64,000 nt of DNA from Larix kaempferi (taxonomy: Eukaryota; Streptophyta; Pinopsida; Pinales; Pinaceae): assembly GCA_027924585.1 (NCBI GenBank), contig BSBM01000252.1, forward strand, positions 1,984,001-2,048,000, written 5' to 3'. Positions 1 to 10,658 of the stretch are shown in pieces. A model generated the notes under the pieces. That model was not told the origin of the DNA, searched no databases, and was given only the letters and a program-made list of their open reading frames with translations. Position numbers and translations under genes: made by a program. Position 1 is the first letter of the stretch; each line of letters starts with the position of its first letter.

Positions 1-1
1 C

Positions 2-1520
2 TCTAGTTCATCCAAGGTCCAGAAGACCAGTCAGCAGCAGGAGAAAGAAGCCGAAGATGCCCGAGCTCAAGAGGAGCTCAGATTAAGGGAAGAAGCCAGG
101 TGGAAACAAGAAGCAGAAACAGCAAGAGTACAGCAGGAAGTTGAAGTGGCAAGGATGCATGAAGAAGCAGAAAAGGAAAGCCGGCGGAAAGAAGCTGAGG
201 AAGCCCAGAAGAAGAAAGAGGCAGAAGTTGAACAAGCTGAAGCAGAAAGGAAGGCAGAAGAGGAGCAGAAAGCGGAGGAGGATGCCCAAGCAGGTGGGTC
301 CGGTGTCCAATACATGGAGATAGACACCTCTCAAGCAGGTGGCTCTGATACCCAAAAGGAAGGAGTAGACCCTGCTCAGGAAGTCCGGACCCCACCTACA
401 GAGGAAGACATAGACATCATAAACCGACCAATTGTCCCGTACACTCCATCGGTAAAGCGTACGGTGTCCAAGTGGAATGAGTTTGTCTATGACAAGAAAA
501 GAAAAGCAATGGTCCTAAAATCAGAAGAGAGGATCAAAAGTCCCTTCCATGAAGACATCGTTACCCACCGAGAGGTCACTATAATGCAGAATACGGATAA
601 AGATCCCTTTGCTATGGCGACCGCAGCCGTAGCAACGGCAAAAGCATCCTTGGCCAATGTAGGCGTGATGGTAAGAGATAATGAAATGACAAAGAAGAGA
701 GCTCATACACTACAACAAACTGTGGCTAATGAGCAAGCCCAAAGAGATCTGACAGTAAACAAGTATAATTGCTTGTACGCTGAACATAGGGAGCTGTCAA
801 ACAAGTACCGCCAGCTGGAGGAGGAAAAGGACCAGCTAGCACTCCAAATAATGATTGTAGAAGCGGAGAAGAATGGAGCGGAAGAAAAGGCTTCTCAGCT
901 AGAAGCAGACAAGCAGACATTAGCTGAGCGGTTAGAGCAGGCTGAAAGCAAAACGATGGACGTGTCTCCTTTCCATGAGCTGTCCTGCAGCATCCTGAAG
1001 CAAATAAATGACACGCAGGAGCTAATCACTGACGAGGTTTGCAAGCTCAAGGTCATGATAGTCAAATTAAAAGAAATTAATGCGGAGGCCCACAGGCTCA
1101 AAGCTAAGAATACCCGTGTCAAGGAAAATATCATAAGTCAGATGGCATGGAGAGAAGGGAGAGGGGGTTTCCCCCCGCATCTTCCATTTAAAGCTGTGGA
1201 CGATTTTAATGCAGACATAGCCTTGCTGGAGTTTGGCAGGAACTGTGCCAATAAGCTGATAACCAGTGTGCAGAGGACAACAGATAGAATTAACAGTCTA
1301 TATCAAAAGCTCAAAGGAGTCCATGACAAATGCACATTGAGTTTCCCTCAGACCCTAGAAGACTTCCCGGAAAAGGAGCAGCGGTTGTCTCAGCTAAAGG
1401 AAGAGCTAGGCATCCAAGTGGAGTATGTGAAAAGGATTGATGTTCTGGCTGTGGATGACCTCCAGCATTATATTGGTTCATCATCACTTCACAACTATCT
1501 GCTGAAGGAAGTGCATCAAG
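2..1520 (+). pseudogene. Coiled-coil ORF of Element-Z, upstream part, split by Copia-1
   Basis: The frame is open from position 2, so the true start is left of the window; the first ATG inside is at 146. The protein begins with a Glu/Lys/Ala/Gln-rich helix (to about position 290), then a linker rich in Gly, Ser and Thr, then a segment around TVSKWNEFVYDKKRKAM. A second long heptad-like coiled coil follows, encoded around 690-960, and then a mostly helical C-terminal part. No RT, integrase, protease, zinc finger, signal peptide or membrane segment is visible. The frame is open to the last codon before the LTR of Copia-1 and resumes unchanged at 7714. I do not recognise the family. An accessory ORF of a plant LTR retrotransposon is likely, because a probable 3' LTR follows at 8127. 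A host gene fragment is less likely but not excluded. Confidence 0.6.
1516..1520. repeat. TSD (TCAAG) of Copia-1, left copy
   Basis: TCAAG directly precedes the TG of the left LTR and is repeated directly after the CA of the right LTR at 7709-7713. Together they mark a clean insertion and let the empty site be read. Confidence 0.95.
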
Positions 1521-2275
1521 TGTAAAGTTAGTCACAGCAGATCTAATGAACAAATAAATCAGTCACAACAGATGAACATAGAAGAAATGGTGCAAAACTG
1601 TGCAAAACATGCAGCAGCGCTATCTATCCCAGAAAAGGGTGAATGAATTACAATACAAACTGTTACAATGAACAGAGCAATTCGAATTGCCTAAGGAGGT
1701 CATTCGAATCACTAAATGGAGTAGCTTGACTCAATCTAGGAGTCCTCATCAATCATCGGTGTTGCTCATCAATCACAACAACCAGTCATCCAGGTGTCAA
1801 GCTGAGTCTAACTGATCATAATAAATGTAACTGAAGTGTGTAGCACTGATATAGGATCTGGAGGCTCAGTGGGGGCGCATGGGAGGCTAACTGGAGTCAG
1901 AGCAAGTCACCTAATCGAACTGGAGGTCAATCGGAGGTGAAACAGTCAGTCAGGAGTGAAATCGGAGTGAAATCAATCAGAATCGGAGCTAACTGAATGT
2001 AACTGGAGTGAATCTGCAGTGGTAGGTGAACAAGTGCGCCCTTCTCTGTCAGTAGGTGAGAAGAGGGCGCCTTTCAGCTTAGGAGGGCTAAAACTCTGTG
2101 GAAAGTGGCTCCCGGGTGCTAGAAGAAGGTGGATAAGGTGCTGGAGGCATCAAACTGGTGACTGGACTGCATATCCTGAAATAGATCATGCAAGATCCTG
2201 AAGTAGATATGTATCCCGAAATAGATGATCCTGAAATAGATATGTATCCCGAAATAGATGATGGATATCCGAACA
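1521..2275 (-). repeat. Copia-1 left LTR (3' LTR of the minus-strand element)
   Basis: 755 bp, TGTAAAGTTAG...CCGAACA on the plus strand, near-identical to 6954-7708. A tandem repeat of about 34 bp, built on tagatatgtatcccgaaa, lies near its right end (about 2198-2265) and is present in both LTRs. Confidence 0.96.
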
Positions 2276-2284
2276 CCCCCCCTC
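2276..2284 (-). other. Polypurine tract of Copia-1
   Basis: The plus strand reads cccccccTc directly inside the left LTR, which is a purine run on the coding strand. This is the expected place for the plus-strand primer at the 3' LTR. Confidence 0.8.
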
Positions 2285-2455
2285 AAGCTAGACTATGATG
2301 TGCCAACTAAAATAATGTGGGGCCCTGGTAACTAAGACCAAAGGTCACCCCAATACAATAATCCAAAAAAAATGCTGAAAAATAAACTAAGTGAGGAAAG
2401 AGGGAAAACCCAGTGGGAAGAAAGCCCCCCCTCAAGTCTAAAGCATAATAATGAG

Positions 2456-5400
2456 TCAATCTGTCTCCACCATGATGGAACTCACCCCCAACAGTGAACG
2501 GAGGTAAGAGAACTTCTTCTCAGTGAAGCTCTTGGTGAAGATGTCTGCAATTTGCTCATCGGTAGGGCAATATTGCAGAATGATGGTGCGGTCATGCACC
2601 AACTGTCGAATGTAATGCATATGAATCTCAATGTGCTTGGTCCTCTGCCGCTGAACTGGATCTGTGGAGATCTTGATAGCACTTTGATTGTCACAAAATA
2701 GGACAGTCGAAGTAGTGCCACCAAAACCAAACTCGGAAAGAATACCCTGCAACCAAACTGCCTGAATGCAGGCATTGACTGCCCCTCGATACTCTGCCTC
2801 TGCTGAAGAAAGTGCAATGGCTGCTTGCTTTTTGCTGGACCAGCAAATAGCACCATGACCAATCATGAAAACATAACCGGAAGTGGACTTCCGATCAATG
2901 CTATCACCTGCCCAATCTGAATCAGTAAAACCAATGAAATCTAGCTCAGAATCTGCAGCATAATGTATGCCAAACTGTCTCGTACCTTGCACATACTGCA
3001 AGATCCGCTTGGCTGCTCGCCAATGAAGCTCATGTGGCTGCTGCATATATCTTGACACGGCACTCATGGCATATGAGATATCAGGCCGTGAATGTGTCAA
3101 ATAAAGTAGTGAACCAATCAACTGTCGATACATACTGCAATCTGCAAGCGGTGTGGAATCTCCCTCCTCAAGACTGATTCCTGAGAGGAATGGGAACGGG
3201 GCTGCCTTACATTCAGCCATATTAAACTTCAATAACAGGTCGGAAGCATATTTTTGCTGAGATATAGTGATCCCATCGAAATTTTGAGCTATCTCCAAGC
3301 CCAAAAAGTGACTCAGCAAGCCCAAATCGCTCATGTCAAAAGCTAGATTTAAGGCAGTTTTTAGCTTGTTTATTGAAGTAAGTGTGCTACCAGTAATAAG
3401 TAGATCATCAACATAAAGTACAATAACCAACAAATTACCTTTAACTCGCTGAAGATAGACATTCGGATCAGATTTGCATCTTTGGAAATTCTGAGAAAGA
3501 AGGAAGGAGTCCATCTTTGCGTACCAAGCTCTTGGGGCCTGTTTTAACCCGTACAAAGACTTCTTCAATCTACAAACCAATGATGGATCTGATGTATAAC
3601 CCTCTGGCTGCTGCATATAGACCTCTTCAGCAAGGTCTCCATGTAAAAATGCACTCTTCACATCCATGTGATGCACCTCCCAGTGCTTGGATGCGGCAAT
3701 AGCTAAAACAAGGCGGATGGAATCCATCTTTGCAACCGGTGCAAAGGTCTCTGTGTAGTCCACTCCTTGGACTTGGGAAAAACCTTTTGCCACCAACCTT
3801 GCTTTATATTTGCTGATAGTGCCATCAGCAGCAACTTTAGTACGGTAGACCCATTTACACTTCACTAATTTTCTTCCAGGTGGAAGAGAAACTAGCTCCC
3901 ATGTATTGTTCTTTTGAAGAGAACTGTACTCTTCATCCATGGCATCTTTCCATCTCGGATCTCGATGGGCTGAATAATATGATTGGGGATCTGAACCAGC
4001 CATCAAATAACAAATCTCAGGAAGAAATGGATCAGCAATAGAAAGAGCCATACCTTCCCTTTGAAAGTCTCCTCTTGTTCGTCTCGGATCAGCAGGATTT
4101 CCAAGATTCGAACCAGCAGATTGTAGAGTATTTTGGGCCCACTTTGGTAACTGAGGGGGATCTGAATGGTCGGATTCCGAAACTGATATGTCATGATCAT
4201 CATATGCTGCTACAATATCAGAAATATCAGAACTCATACCTTCATTATCGCTGCTCGAATCTTCTTCTGGTGAAGGCGGTGAATCGGCAGTTTTCTCCTC
4301 AACTAGTTGCAATTCTTGAAGCGGTTCTTCAAACTGCACACTGCGCTCTATGAATATCTTTTTAGATCTGATATCCATGAGTTTATATGCTTTTGATTCT
4401 TCCCCATATCCTATCAATATGCACTCGATACTTTGTGGATCCAAAGCTCGTCTCTTCTCAGAAGGAATTCTAGCCCATGCAGTAGAGCCAAAAACTCTCA
4501 AATTTGACACATCCGGTTTGTGACCAAAGAATGCTTCGAAAGGAGTCATACCTTTCACGGATGAATGTGGAACTCGGTTCTGTATATATGCAGCAACATT
4601 GATTGCTTCAGCCCAAAGATTTGCAGCCAAACCTTTTGATTCAATCATGCATGTAGCCATCTCTTTCAGTGACCGGTTTTTCCTTTCCGCTACACCGTTC
4701 TGCTGGGGTGTGTAGGGAACTGTATGTTGGATCTTGATTCCGCTTTGGGAACAAAGTTGCAGCAACTCGGACTTGATATATTCCCCACCATTATCAGATC
4801 TAAGAGCTTTGATCTTGCTCTCAGTGGTGGTCTCAACAGAAGCCTTAAAATCCTTGAATTTTCCAAGCACTTCTGACTTGTTTTTGAGAAAGAATACCCA
4901 TGTAAAGCGAGAATAATCATCAATAAATGTCAAAACATACCTTGAACCATTTAATGACATATGGGGCAGCGGACCGCTGATATCAGAATGGATCAATCCC
5001 AAAATAGTAGAGGCTCTGCTAGCCTTGCCGCGGTCGAATCTGTGCTCGGGGTGCTTCCCAATAATGCAACCGGAGCATATTCCCTTCGAGGAACGGAGTT
5101 GTGGAAGCCCATCAACCATGGATTTATTTGATAGCAGCAGCAAATACTTATAATTTAGATGTCCAAATCTTTCATGCCAAAGCCTACTAACCTCATTACC
5201 ATGTGTGAGAAGAGCAGTGGGCTTTGCAAGCGGAATAAAGTGCGAAAACTCATAACATTTAGCAGTGTGGTTTGCCTTTCCAACCGCAACTAGTCTTCCA
5301 CTTTTGATATCAGAAATTTCAACTGTATTAGGGCTGAATGTGACTTTCTTTGGATCACCAGTATGTGTCATTTGATACACAGAAAGGAGATTCGAAGCTA

Positions 5401-6532
5401 AGGAAGGCACATAGAGAACATTCTGAAAGCATCCATGATCTACATGAATCGTACCTTTGCCCTTTGAAGAAATTTTTGAGTCATCTCCCAAATGGATGGG
5501 GATGGAGCTGTTTGGATCGAATGAGGAAAAAGAATCAATATTTGCAGCCATATGATTTGATGCACCCGAATCTATCAAGAGAGTGGGCTTCGAAACCGTT
5601 GCCATGAGTGCTTGTCCTCTTTCATGATCGTCATTCCGATCCTTCTTCCTTGCACCGTCAGGAAGGGTTATGTTGTTCTTTTCCAAAAGGAGGGCCATTT
5701 GATCTATAGTCTTCTTCATACATGAACTTTCGGGATGAAAGCCACGGTTACAATAAGTACATTTAGATTTTTGGTTACCTTCTTTTCCCTTTTGCTTGGA
5801 TTTCGAACTGGATGGTGCATCCGTTTGCTTGCCTTTGTCTTTTTGCTTGTGAGGCTCGAATTTGGGCTTCTCCTTCTTTAGCTTTCCTTTACCATTCGAA
5901 ATCTTGGGTCCTTGAACAAATAGGGCTGAATCTTTGGAGCTTATGGACCCCATTTGAATCAACTTGTCATGCTCTTTCGTAACGGACTCAATGAAGGCAT
6001 TCAAGGTAGGCATCTTCCAATTCGGGGTAGTTAGCCGACCGGAATTGAAAGTGGAGACAAATACCGAATAATCTTTCCCAAGCTTGCTTAGAATGGAGAG
6101 GATCAACTGTTTATCCTCTTTGATAACACCACTGTTCTTCAATTGCAAGTTCAAGTTCTTGAATTTTGTGAAGAATTCATTGATGCTCTCGAAATTCTCA
6201 GGATTAAGGCCAATCAATTCATTCTCTAATTGAAAAGCCCTAAGCTCATCCTGCTTGCCGAATAGTGTCTCAAGTTGCTCCCATATGGCTTTTGGAGTCT
6301 TCAATCCGCTGAGATGGAAGTGAAGATCCTTGGAGATGGAGAGACAAAGAAGACCGTAAGCTTCATCAAGCTTATTGTAGTGTTTGGTTCTTTCTGCCAC
6401 ATTGTTTGGCTCCAATTCAAGACCAAGAGTGACTCGGTAGTATCCTTTTGAACGTAATATGATCTCCATATCATCTTTCCAATCAAAATAATTGAATGGG
6501 GTGAGGATAGGCTTTGAAGAAGAGTATTCCAT
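2456..6532 (-). CDS. Copia-1 Gag-Pol polyprotein, intact (1358 aa)
   Basis: The ORF carries everything needed for reverse transcription and integration. Domains in order: copia gag N-terminus (TPFNYFDWKD, residues 11-20) and UBN2-type gag; CCHC zinc knuckle C258-C261-H266-C271; aspartic protease DSG 321-323; GAG-pre-integrase HHCC (H453, H458, C486, C489); integrase D517-D580-E616, the last two 35 residues apart; RT with MDVKSAF near 956 and YVDD 1040-1043; RNase H with TDSDW at 1203-1207, E1247 and D1281. All expected catalytic residues are present, and there is no stop or frameshift. I chose the ATG at 6532 because MEYSSSKPILTPF matches copia gag starts. The frame is open upstream to an ATG at 6733 (1425 aa), but that extension looks like leader. 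Transcription would start in the right LTR. Confidence 0.95.
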   Translation of the reverse strand: MEYSSSKPILTPFNYFDWKDDMEIILRSKGYYRVTLGLELEPNNVAERTKHYNKLDEAYGLLCLSISKDLHFHLSGLKTPKAIWEQLETLFGKQDELRAFQLENELIGLNPENFESINEFFTKFKNLNLQLKNSGVIKEDKQLILSILSKLGKDYSVFVSTFNSGRLTTPNWKMPTLNAFIESVTKEHDKLIQMGSISSKDSALFVQGPKISNGKGKLKKEKPKFEPHKQKDKGKQTDAPSSSKSKQKGKEGNQKSKCTYCNRGFHPESSCMKKTIDQMALLLEKNNITLPDGARKKDRNDDHERGQALMATVSKPTLLIDSGASNHMAANIDSFSSFDPNSSIPIHLGDDSKISSKGKGTIHVDHGCFQNVLYVPSLASNLLSVYQMTHTGDPKKVTFSPNTVEISDIKSGRLVAVGKANHTAKCYEFSHFIPLAKPTALLTHGNEVSRLWHERFGHLNYKYLLLLSNKSMVDGLPQLRSSKGICSGCIIGKHPEHRFDRGKASRASTILGLIHSDISGPLPHMSLNGSRYVLTFIDDYSRFTWVFFLKNKSEVLGKFKDFKASVETTTESKIKALRSDNGGEYIKSELLQLCSQSGIKIQHTVPYTPQQNGVAERKNRSLKEMATCMIESKGLAANLWAEAINVAAYIQNRVPHSSVKGMTPFEAFFGHKPDVSNLRVFGSTAWARIPSEKRRALDPQSIECILIGYGEESKAYKLMDIRSKKIFIERSVQFEEPLQELQLVEEKTADSPPSPEEDSSSDNEGMSSDISDIVAAYDDHDISVSESDHSDPPQLPKWAQNTLQSAGSNLGNPADPRRTRGDFQREGMALSIADPFLPEICYLMAGSDPQSYYSAHRDPRWKDAMDEEYSSLQKNNTWELVSLPPGRKLVKCKWVYRTKVAADGTISKYKARLVAKGFSQVQGVDYTETFAPVAKMDSIRLVLAIAASKHWEVHHMDVKSAFLHGDLAEEVYMQQPEGYTSDPSLVCRLKKSLYGLKQAPRAWYAKMDSFLLSQNFQRCKSDPNVYLQRVKGNLLVIVLYVDDLLITGSTLTSINKLKTALNLAFDMSDLGLLSHFLGLEIAQNFDGITISQQKYASDLLLKFNMAECKAAPFPFLSGISLEEGDSTPLADCSMYRQLIGSLLYLTHSRPDISYAMSAVSRYMQQPHELHWRAAKRILQYVQGTRQFGIHYAADSELDFIGFTDSDWAGDSIDRKSTSGYVFMIGHGAICWSSKKQAAIALSSAEAEYRGAVNACIQAVWLQGILSEFGFGGTTSTVLFCDNQSAIKISTDPVQRQRTKHIEIHMHYIRQLVHDRTIILQYCPTDEQIADIFTKSFTEKKFSYLRSLLGVSSIMVETD

Positions 6533-6941
6533 TGCTAGGAGCGAGTCAAATGATGAAGAAGAAGCTTGCATGCAGACTATAGCGAATGGAGATGCTGTAG
6601 GGAAGCTTGCATGCAGAATGTAGCGAGTGCACTTGGAGGAGATAATTAACCTGCAAATCACATAAGAACAATCACAATAAGGTCGAACAATCCACCCTTT
6701 GAGAGTTGCATCACACCTGGGATTGGATTTCAAGCAATGTTGAATAGGTCCAATGTATCAAATCCAGGAATTATGTGGTAACTCAAGCTTCTGGAGTGGT
6801 ATTGGAATAATTTTCAAGCTTTGCATGCACAGGAGCGAATGCCCTTGAGATATCTCATGCCAAACTTATTGCAATTTTTAGCAATTCAGTCAAATCTTCT
6901 TGTATAAACACCTGTAGAAAAGAGATCTTGTCCCTGCAATG

Positions 6942-6953
6942 GCTCTGATACCA
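6942..6953 (-). other. PBS of Copia-1 (initiator tRNA-Met)
   Basis: gctctgatacca on the plus strand is TGGTATCAGAGC on the coding strand. It abuts the right LTR and is complementary to the 3' end of plant initiator tRNA-Met. Confidence 0.93.
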
Positions 6954-7708
6954 TGTAAAGTTAGTCACAGCAGATCTAATGAACAAATAAATCAGTCACA
7001 ACAGATGAACATAGAAGAAATGGTGCAAAACTGTGCAAAACATGCAGCAGCGCTATCTATCCCAGAAAAGGGTGAATGAATTACAATACAAACTGTTACA
7101 ATGAACAGAGCAATTCGAATTGCCTAAGGAGGTCATTCGAATCACTGAATGGAGTAGCTTGACTCAATCTAGGAGTCCTCATCAATCATCGGTGTTGCTC
7201 ATCAATCACAACAACCAGTCATCCAGGTGTCAAGCTGAGTCTAACTGATCATAATAAATGTAACTGAAGTGTGTAGCACTGATATAGGATCTGGAGGCTC
7301 AGTGGGGGCGCATGGGAGGCTAACTGGAGTCAGAGCAAGTCACCTAATCGAACTGGAGGTCAATCGGAGGTGAAACAGTCAGTCAGGAGTGAAATCGGAG
7401 TGAAATCAATCAGAATCGGAGCTAACTGAATGTAACTGGAGTGAATCTGCAGTGGTAGGTGAACAAGTGCGCCCTTCTCTGTCAGTAGGTGAGAAGAGGG
7501 CGCCTTTCAGCTTAGGAGGGCTAAAACTCTGTGGAAAGTGGCTCCCGGGTGCTATAAGAAGGTGGATAAGGTGCTGGAGGCATCAAACTGGTGACTGGAC
7601 TGCATATCCTGAAATAGATCATGCAAGATCCTGAAGTAGATATGTATCCCGAAATAGATGATCCTGAAATAGATATGTATCCCGAAATAGATGATGGATA
7701 TCCGAACA
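6954..7708 (-). repeat. Copia-1 right LTR (5' LTR)
   Basis: 755 bp, paired with 1521-2275. It should contain the element's promoter, but I see no clear TATA box and do not mark one. Confidence 0.96.
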
Positions 7709-7713
7709 TCAAG
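7709..7713. repeat. TSD (TCAAG) of Copia-1, right copy
   Basis: Second copy of the TCAAG at 1516-1520, directly after the CA end of the right LTR. Confidence 0.95.
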
Positions 7714-7994
7714 CTGCAGTAGTAGAAGTTCAAAGCATCAAAGCAGAGCTCGGGAAGAATGTGACTTCTCAGAAAATCTTATTTCCTGCTGCAGCAAACA
7801 TAGTCATAAGGGACACAGGTGTGTGGTACAGCTATATAGCAGAGGAGGACAGGAAAGCTGCAGCAGCAGCAGGAGCATCAGCAGATCCAGGATCTTCTCT
7901 CCCAACAGCCACTTCAGCTACAGCAGTAGGTTCGAGTCCCTCTTTCCCGGCAGCCATTCCAGAGACTCCAACTAGCTCAATCCCTCCTCCCTAG
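7714..7994 (+). pseudogene. Coiled-coil ORF of Element-Z, C-terminal part
   Basis: This continues the frame broken at 1520. Without Copia-1 and one TSD copy, the codon split across the junction reads Ala and the frame runs to TAG at 7992-7994. The tail includes ILFPAAANIVIRDTG and GVWYSYIAEEDRK, then an Ala run and a Ser/Pro/Thr-rich end. An internal ATG at 7761 is in the same frame but is probably not a real start. No known domain is seen. Confidence 0.65.
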
Positions 7995-8313
7995 GCACAA
8001 TCAGCAGCCTCAATCGACTTGGGTGACCCTTCCCCAGCTAAGGCTCACGCACAAGAGTAAAAGAGGCTGAATTCAGTTGAAGCAACTCTCTTCAGCCAAA
8101 CACGTGCCCAGCAGGGAAAACTCTGGTGTTAGCCAATTTTCTGCTATGTATATTTTGAATATGTAAGGCGTAAGCCATGGGACAGCTGTCCCTATTTTTG
8201 TCAAAACAATTTTGTAAAGGAAATGGTCATTTTGGTGGTCAATTATAGGGGAAATTCCTGTAAATGACAGGTGGAGGATGCCAGGTGTCAGCCCAAAGGG
8301 CAGATTTGTTAGC

Positions 8314-8321
8314 TATAAATA
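8314..8321 (+). promoter_or_regulatory. TATA box in the Element-Z LTR
   Basis: tataaata lies about 190 bp into the inferred LTR, in AT-rich surroundings. It is the usual place for an LTR promoter. Confidence 0.55.
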
Positions 8322-8581
8322 GAAGCTAGGAAAGATTAGACAGGACTTTTGGCAGGGAATGAAATTTTTGGAAAACGATATGAGCTATCTTGTATCGGGC
8401 CTGTAAATTGATTTTTCTAATAGAAGCCACGGGAGATGGAAGTTTTACATGGGATGTTGGACGGTTGTATGTTGGACTATTCTAATGACTGCTGTTCTGT
8501 AACATGAGATCAATCTTATCATCTGAATTATTTCTTTGTATTAATGATTTTGCTCCTCCCTGTGCATGCGTTTTTTCTCTA

Positions 8582-8990
8582 TTTTGTGAACAATTAATGC
8601 ATTTCACATTAAATCAGGAGCTACCTGCTGATATATTTACCATTGCTGTAGAATTCGCTTTTAGATTAAACGGTTAACTGTTCTTTCTTCAAGATAATTC
8701 GTATGGCTTATTGTTCACGCCTTTAATTTGCTCCTTGCAGGGATCTTTAAATTTAATTTTATCCTGTTACATTTAGATCTGCTTCTACGCTCTTGCTATT
8801 TAGATTAGATATTTTCGATTCTTTTCCATTTCGTGAGCAATAGATGTGTTTCATGTTGAATTAGAAGCTATCTTCTAAAGATCTTTGTCTTCCTGTAGCT
8901 TTAATTGTGAGAAGTAACAGCTATCTGTTCTTTCATTACGTTATGTGCTACAGCTTATTGCTTACCCCTTAATCATGTTCCCTGCAGGGA
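8582..8990 (+). repeat. Degenerate direct duplication of about 165 bp, 247 bp apart
   Basis: The copies at about 8582-8745 and 8829-8990 share an ordered series of blocks: ttttgtgaacaat / tttcgtgagcaat, then a ctgtag block, then ctgttctttc, then gcttattg, ending ccttgcaggga / ccctgcaggga. Both lie downstream of the TATA box in the same inferred LTR, so an old internal duplication is likely. Confidence 0.65.
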
Positions 8991-9268
8991 TAGATAGATT
9001 TACTCAGGTTCCTAGACTTAGATCTGTTTTAGCTACATTTAGATCAAATATAAATTAGTCACTTGCACCTCATTTAAAAGACATAAAACCCAAAAGAAAG
9101 GTGGATCGGGCCATAACCGGTAAAAATCGGATTTAAACTCCAAACCCACGGTTGCCGGAACTGCTAACCGGACGGATTCCCTACACCAAACGGGAGATAG
9201 TCTAATTGGGACCATATCTCGGGGAGAATCCCTTTCTGATTGATGCTACGATATCTGAGGTATCAACA

Positions 9269-9986
9269 GAAGTATAGAACAAGGTCATCCATGAAGCGTA
9301 ATATGGAAAAGGGTTCAAGCTCTAATTAGAGGACGTAGGAGATAACCCTAATTCAAAGTTCATCAACTGATAAAGGTGAAGAGGAGGAAGATAAACCAAT
9401 TTCTCACCAGATGAGTATACAGTGCGATGATGCAGAAGTGGAAGAAGCAAATCTAGAAGTAAACCAAGATGAAGAAGATCAAATCATTTTCAAAATGGAA
9501 CTAGATTAGTCTAAAATTGTAGAGAGATTGGCAAAGGATAGGTTAGAAGAAGACTTAATTTTCAGAAAGTTAGATATTCCACCTTTTATATCCCAAGACG
9601 CTACTTTGCTAGGAGAAGTGAACATATGCTCAAAGGTTGAAAGTCTTAGAAGGATTTAGAAACAACATCAAGCAGAGATATCATTTCTAAATGATTCAAA
9701 TGACAGGTTTTCAAAGACTAATAAGCGTCTAAAGGAGGACTTGGAAGAAGTTAATACACATTATCAAGAACTGATTATTGTTGCTAGGAAATCTTTGAAG
9801 AGGAAAAGGGAAGCAGAGGCTCAAGTTGATGACTTAAAGAAGCAGGTACACAGTTTGAGCGAGAAGAACAAGTTGTTATTAGACAAGATTAAAGATTTGG
9901 AAGCTGAGCAGCCCCAACATAACAAAAGGACCCATGCGCTGGAAGGGATTGCTATGTTAGTAGAGGCTTCCAGAAAAGCTACTTAG
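9269..9986 (+). pseudogene. LTR-encoded coiled-coil ORF, 5' LTR copy
   Basis: This is the left copy of the reading frame described at 55224-56306. The longest open piece, 9741-9986, is Lys/Glu-rich with strong coiled-coil character (KKQVHSLSEKNKLLLDKIKD). In-frame stops break it: TAG at MELD*SKI and TAG at RRI*KQHQ, where the other LTR has GAG and CAA. In contrast this copy keeps a CAG (MSIQCDD) where the other has TAG. The two LTRs therefore decayed independently. Confidence 0.6.
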
Positions 9987-10653
9987 AGTTAATTCAGTTT
10001 TAAAAGTATTCCTTTTTTGTATTAAGTATGTAATCTTAAAATAGTTAAGTTTTAGTTAAAAGACTGAGTTAAAGACTCGAAATACTCCTAACTATTTTAT
10101 GCAACTGTTTTGATATTAAAACCTAAAAGTAGTTACAAACTACTCTTTTTGTAAGTAGATAAAAGCAACAAAGGAAGAGGGATACAAGGTTGGATTTTTT
10201 ATTTCAAGAATCTATTTTACAGTGATATAAAGCTTGCAAAACTATCATGTAAGTCATGAGAACTGAGAATTAATACACATATGATATAAGCCATTTTATA
10301 CTATTTGATTGAGTTTTTATTCCTAATCAGTTTGATCATTCAATGCATGGTTTTATTTTTGTTTTAATGTCTTTTAGACCAGTGAATGCTTATGTATTGT
10401 AGATGAAAACCAGTATGAGTGATTATGATGCGATGGTTTATATTTATTTGATTTACATTTATGAATTCATTTTTCAATGAACTATATGATTCATTAACTT
10501 GTTTTAGTTTGTTTTCTCTTGTTCTTCTTGGGATTGAAACCTTCAAAACACAAACTCTAAACCAAGAAAAATCTTTTCATTTTTTATTTTGAAATTGTTA
10601 AGATTGTGTTAGCTTGTTCCTCTGTAGTCGAGGAACAAATTCTGGCACTAACA
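9269..10653 (+). repeat. Gyp-B 5' LTR, left part missing
   Basis: It aligns along its whole length with 55589-56967 and ends ...GGCACTAACA directly before a PBS, which fixes the LTR end. Homology starts abruptly at 9269 where Element-Z ends. The full LTR would extend further, as the right copy does. The simplest reading is that Element-Z inserted in this LTR and the rest lies left of the window. Confidence 0.8.
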
Positions 10654-10658
10654 TCTTT

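Larger units (their letters stand above)
1521..7708 (-). mobile_element. Copia-1: complete Ty1/copia LTR retrotransposon
   Basis: This is a complete 6188-bp element on the minus strand, with 755-bp LTRs at both ends (TG...CA), a 5-bp TSD (TCAAG), a tRNA-iMet PBS, a polypurine tract and one uninterrupted gag-pol ORF. The LTRs differ at about two sites by eye (1712/7145 and 2117/7550), near 99.7% identity. That makes it one of the two youngest insertions in the window. It landed in the coding frame of Element-Z and truncates it. Short stretches of its LTR and 3' untranslated region resemble Copia-6, so the two are probably related. Confidence 0.96.
8127..9268 (+). repeat. Probable 3' LTR of Element-Z
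   Basis: It begins TGTTAGCC after a purine-rich stretch (gcagggaaaactctgg), contains a TATA box at 8314, and ends ...TATCAACA where homology to the Gyp-B LTR begins. The ending resembles the CATCAACA ends of Copia-3 and Copia-5. The partner 5' LTR would lie left of the window, so both boundaries are inferred. The possible right TSD is gaagt (9269-9273). Confidence 0.5.

Noticed and set aside
146-1520. Envelope-like protein for the Element-Z ORF
   Set aside because: No signal peptide, membrane segment or cysteine pattern; the sequence is coiled coil and low-complexity linker.
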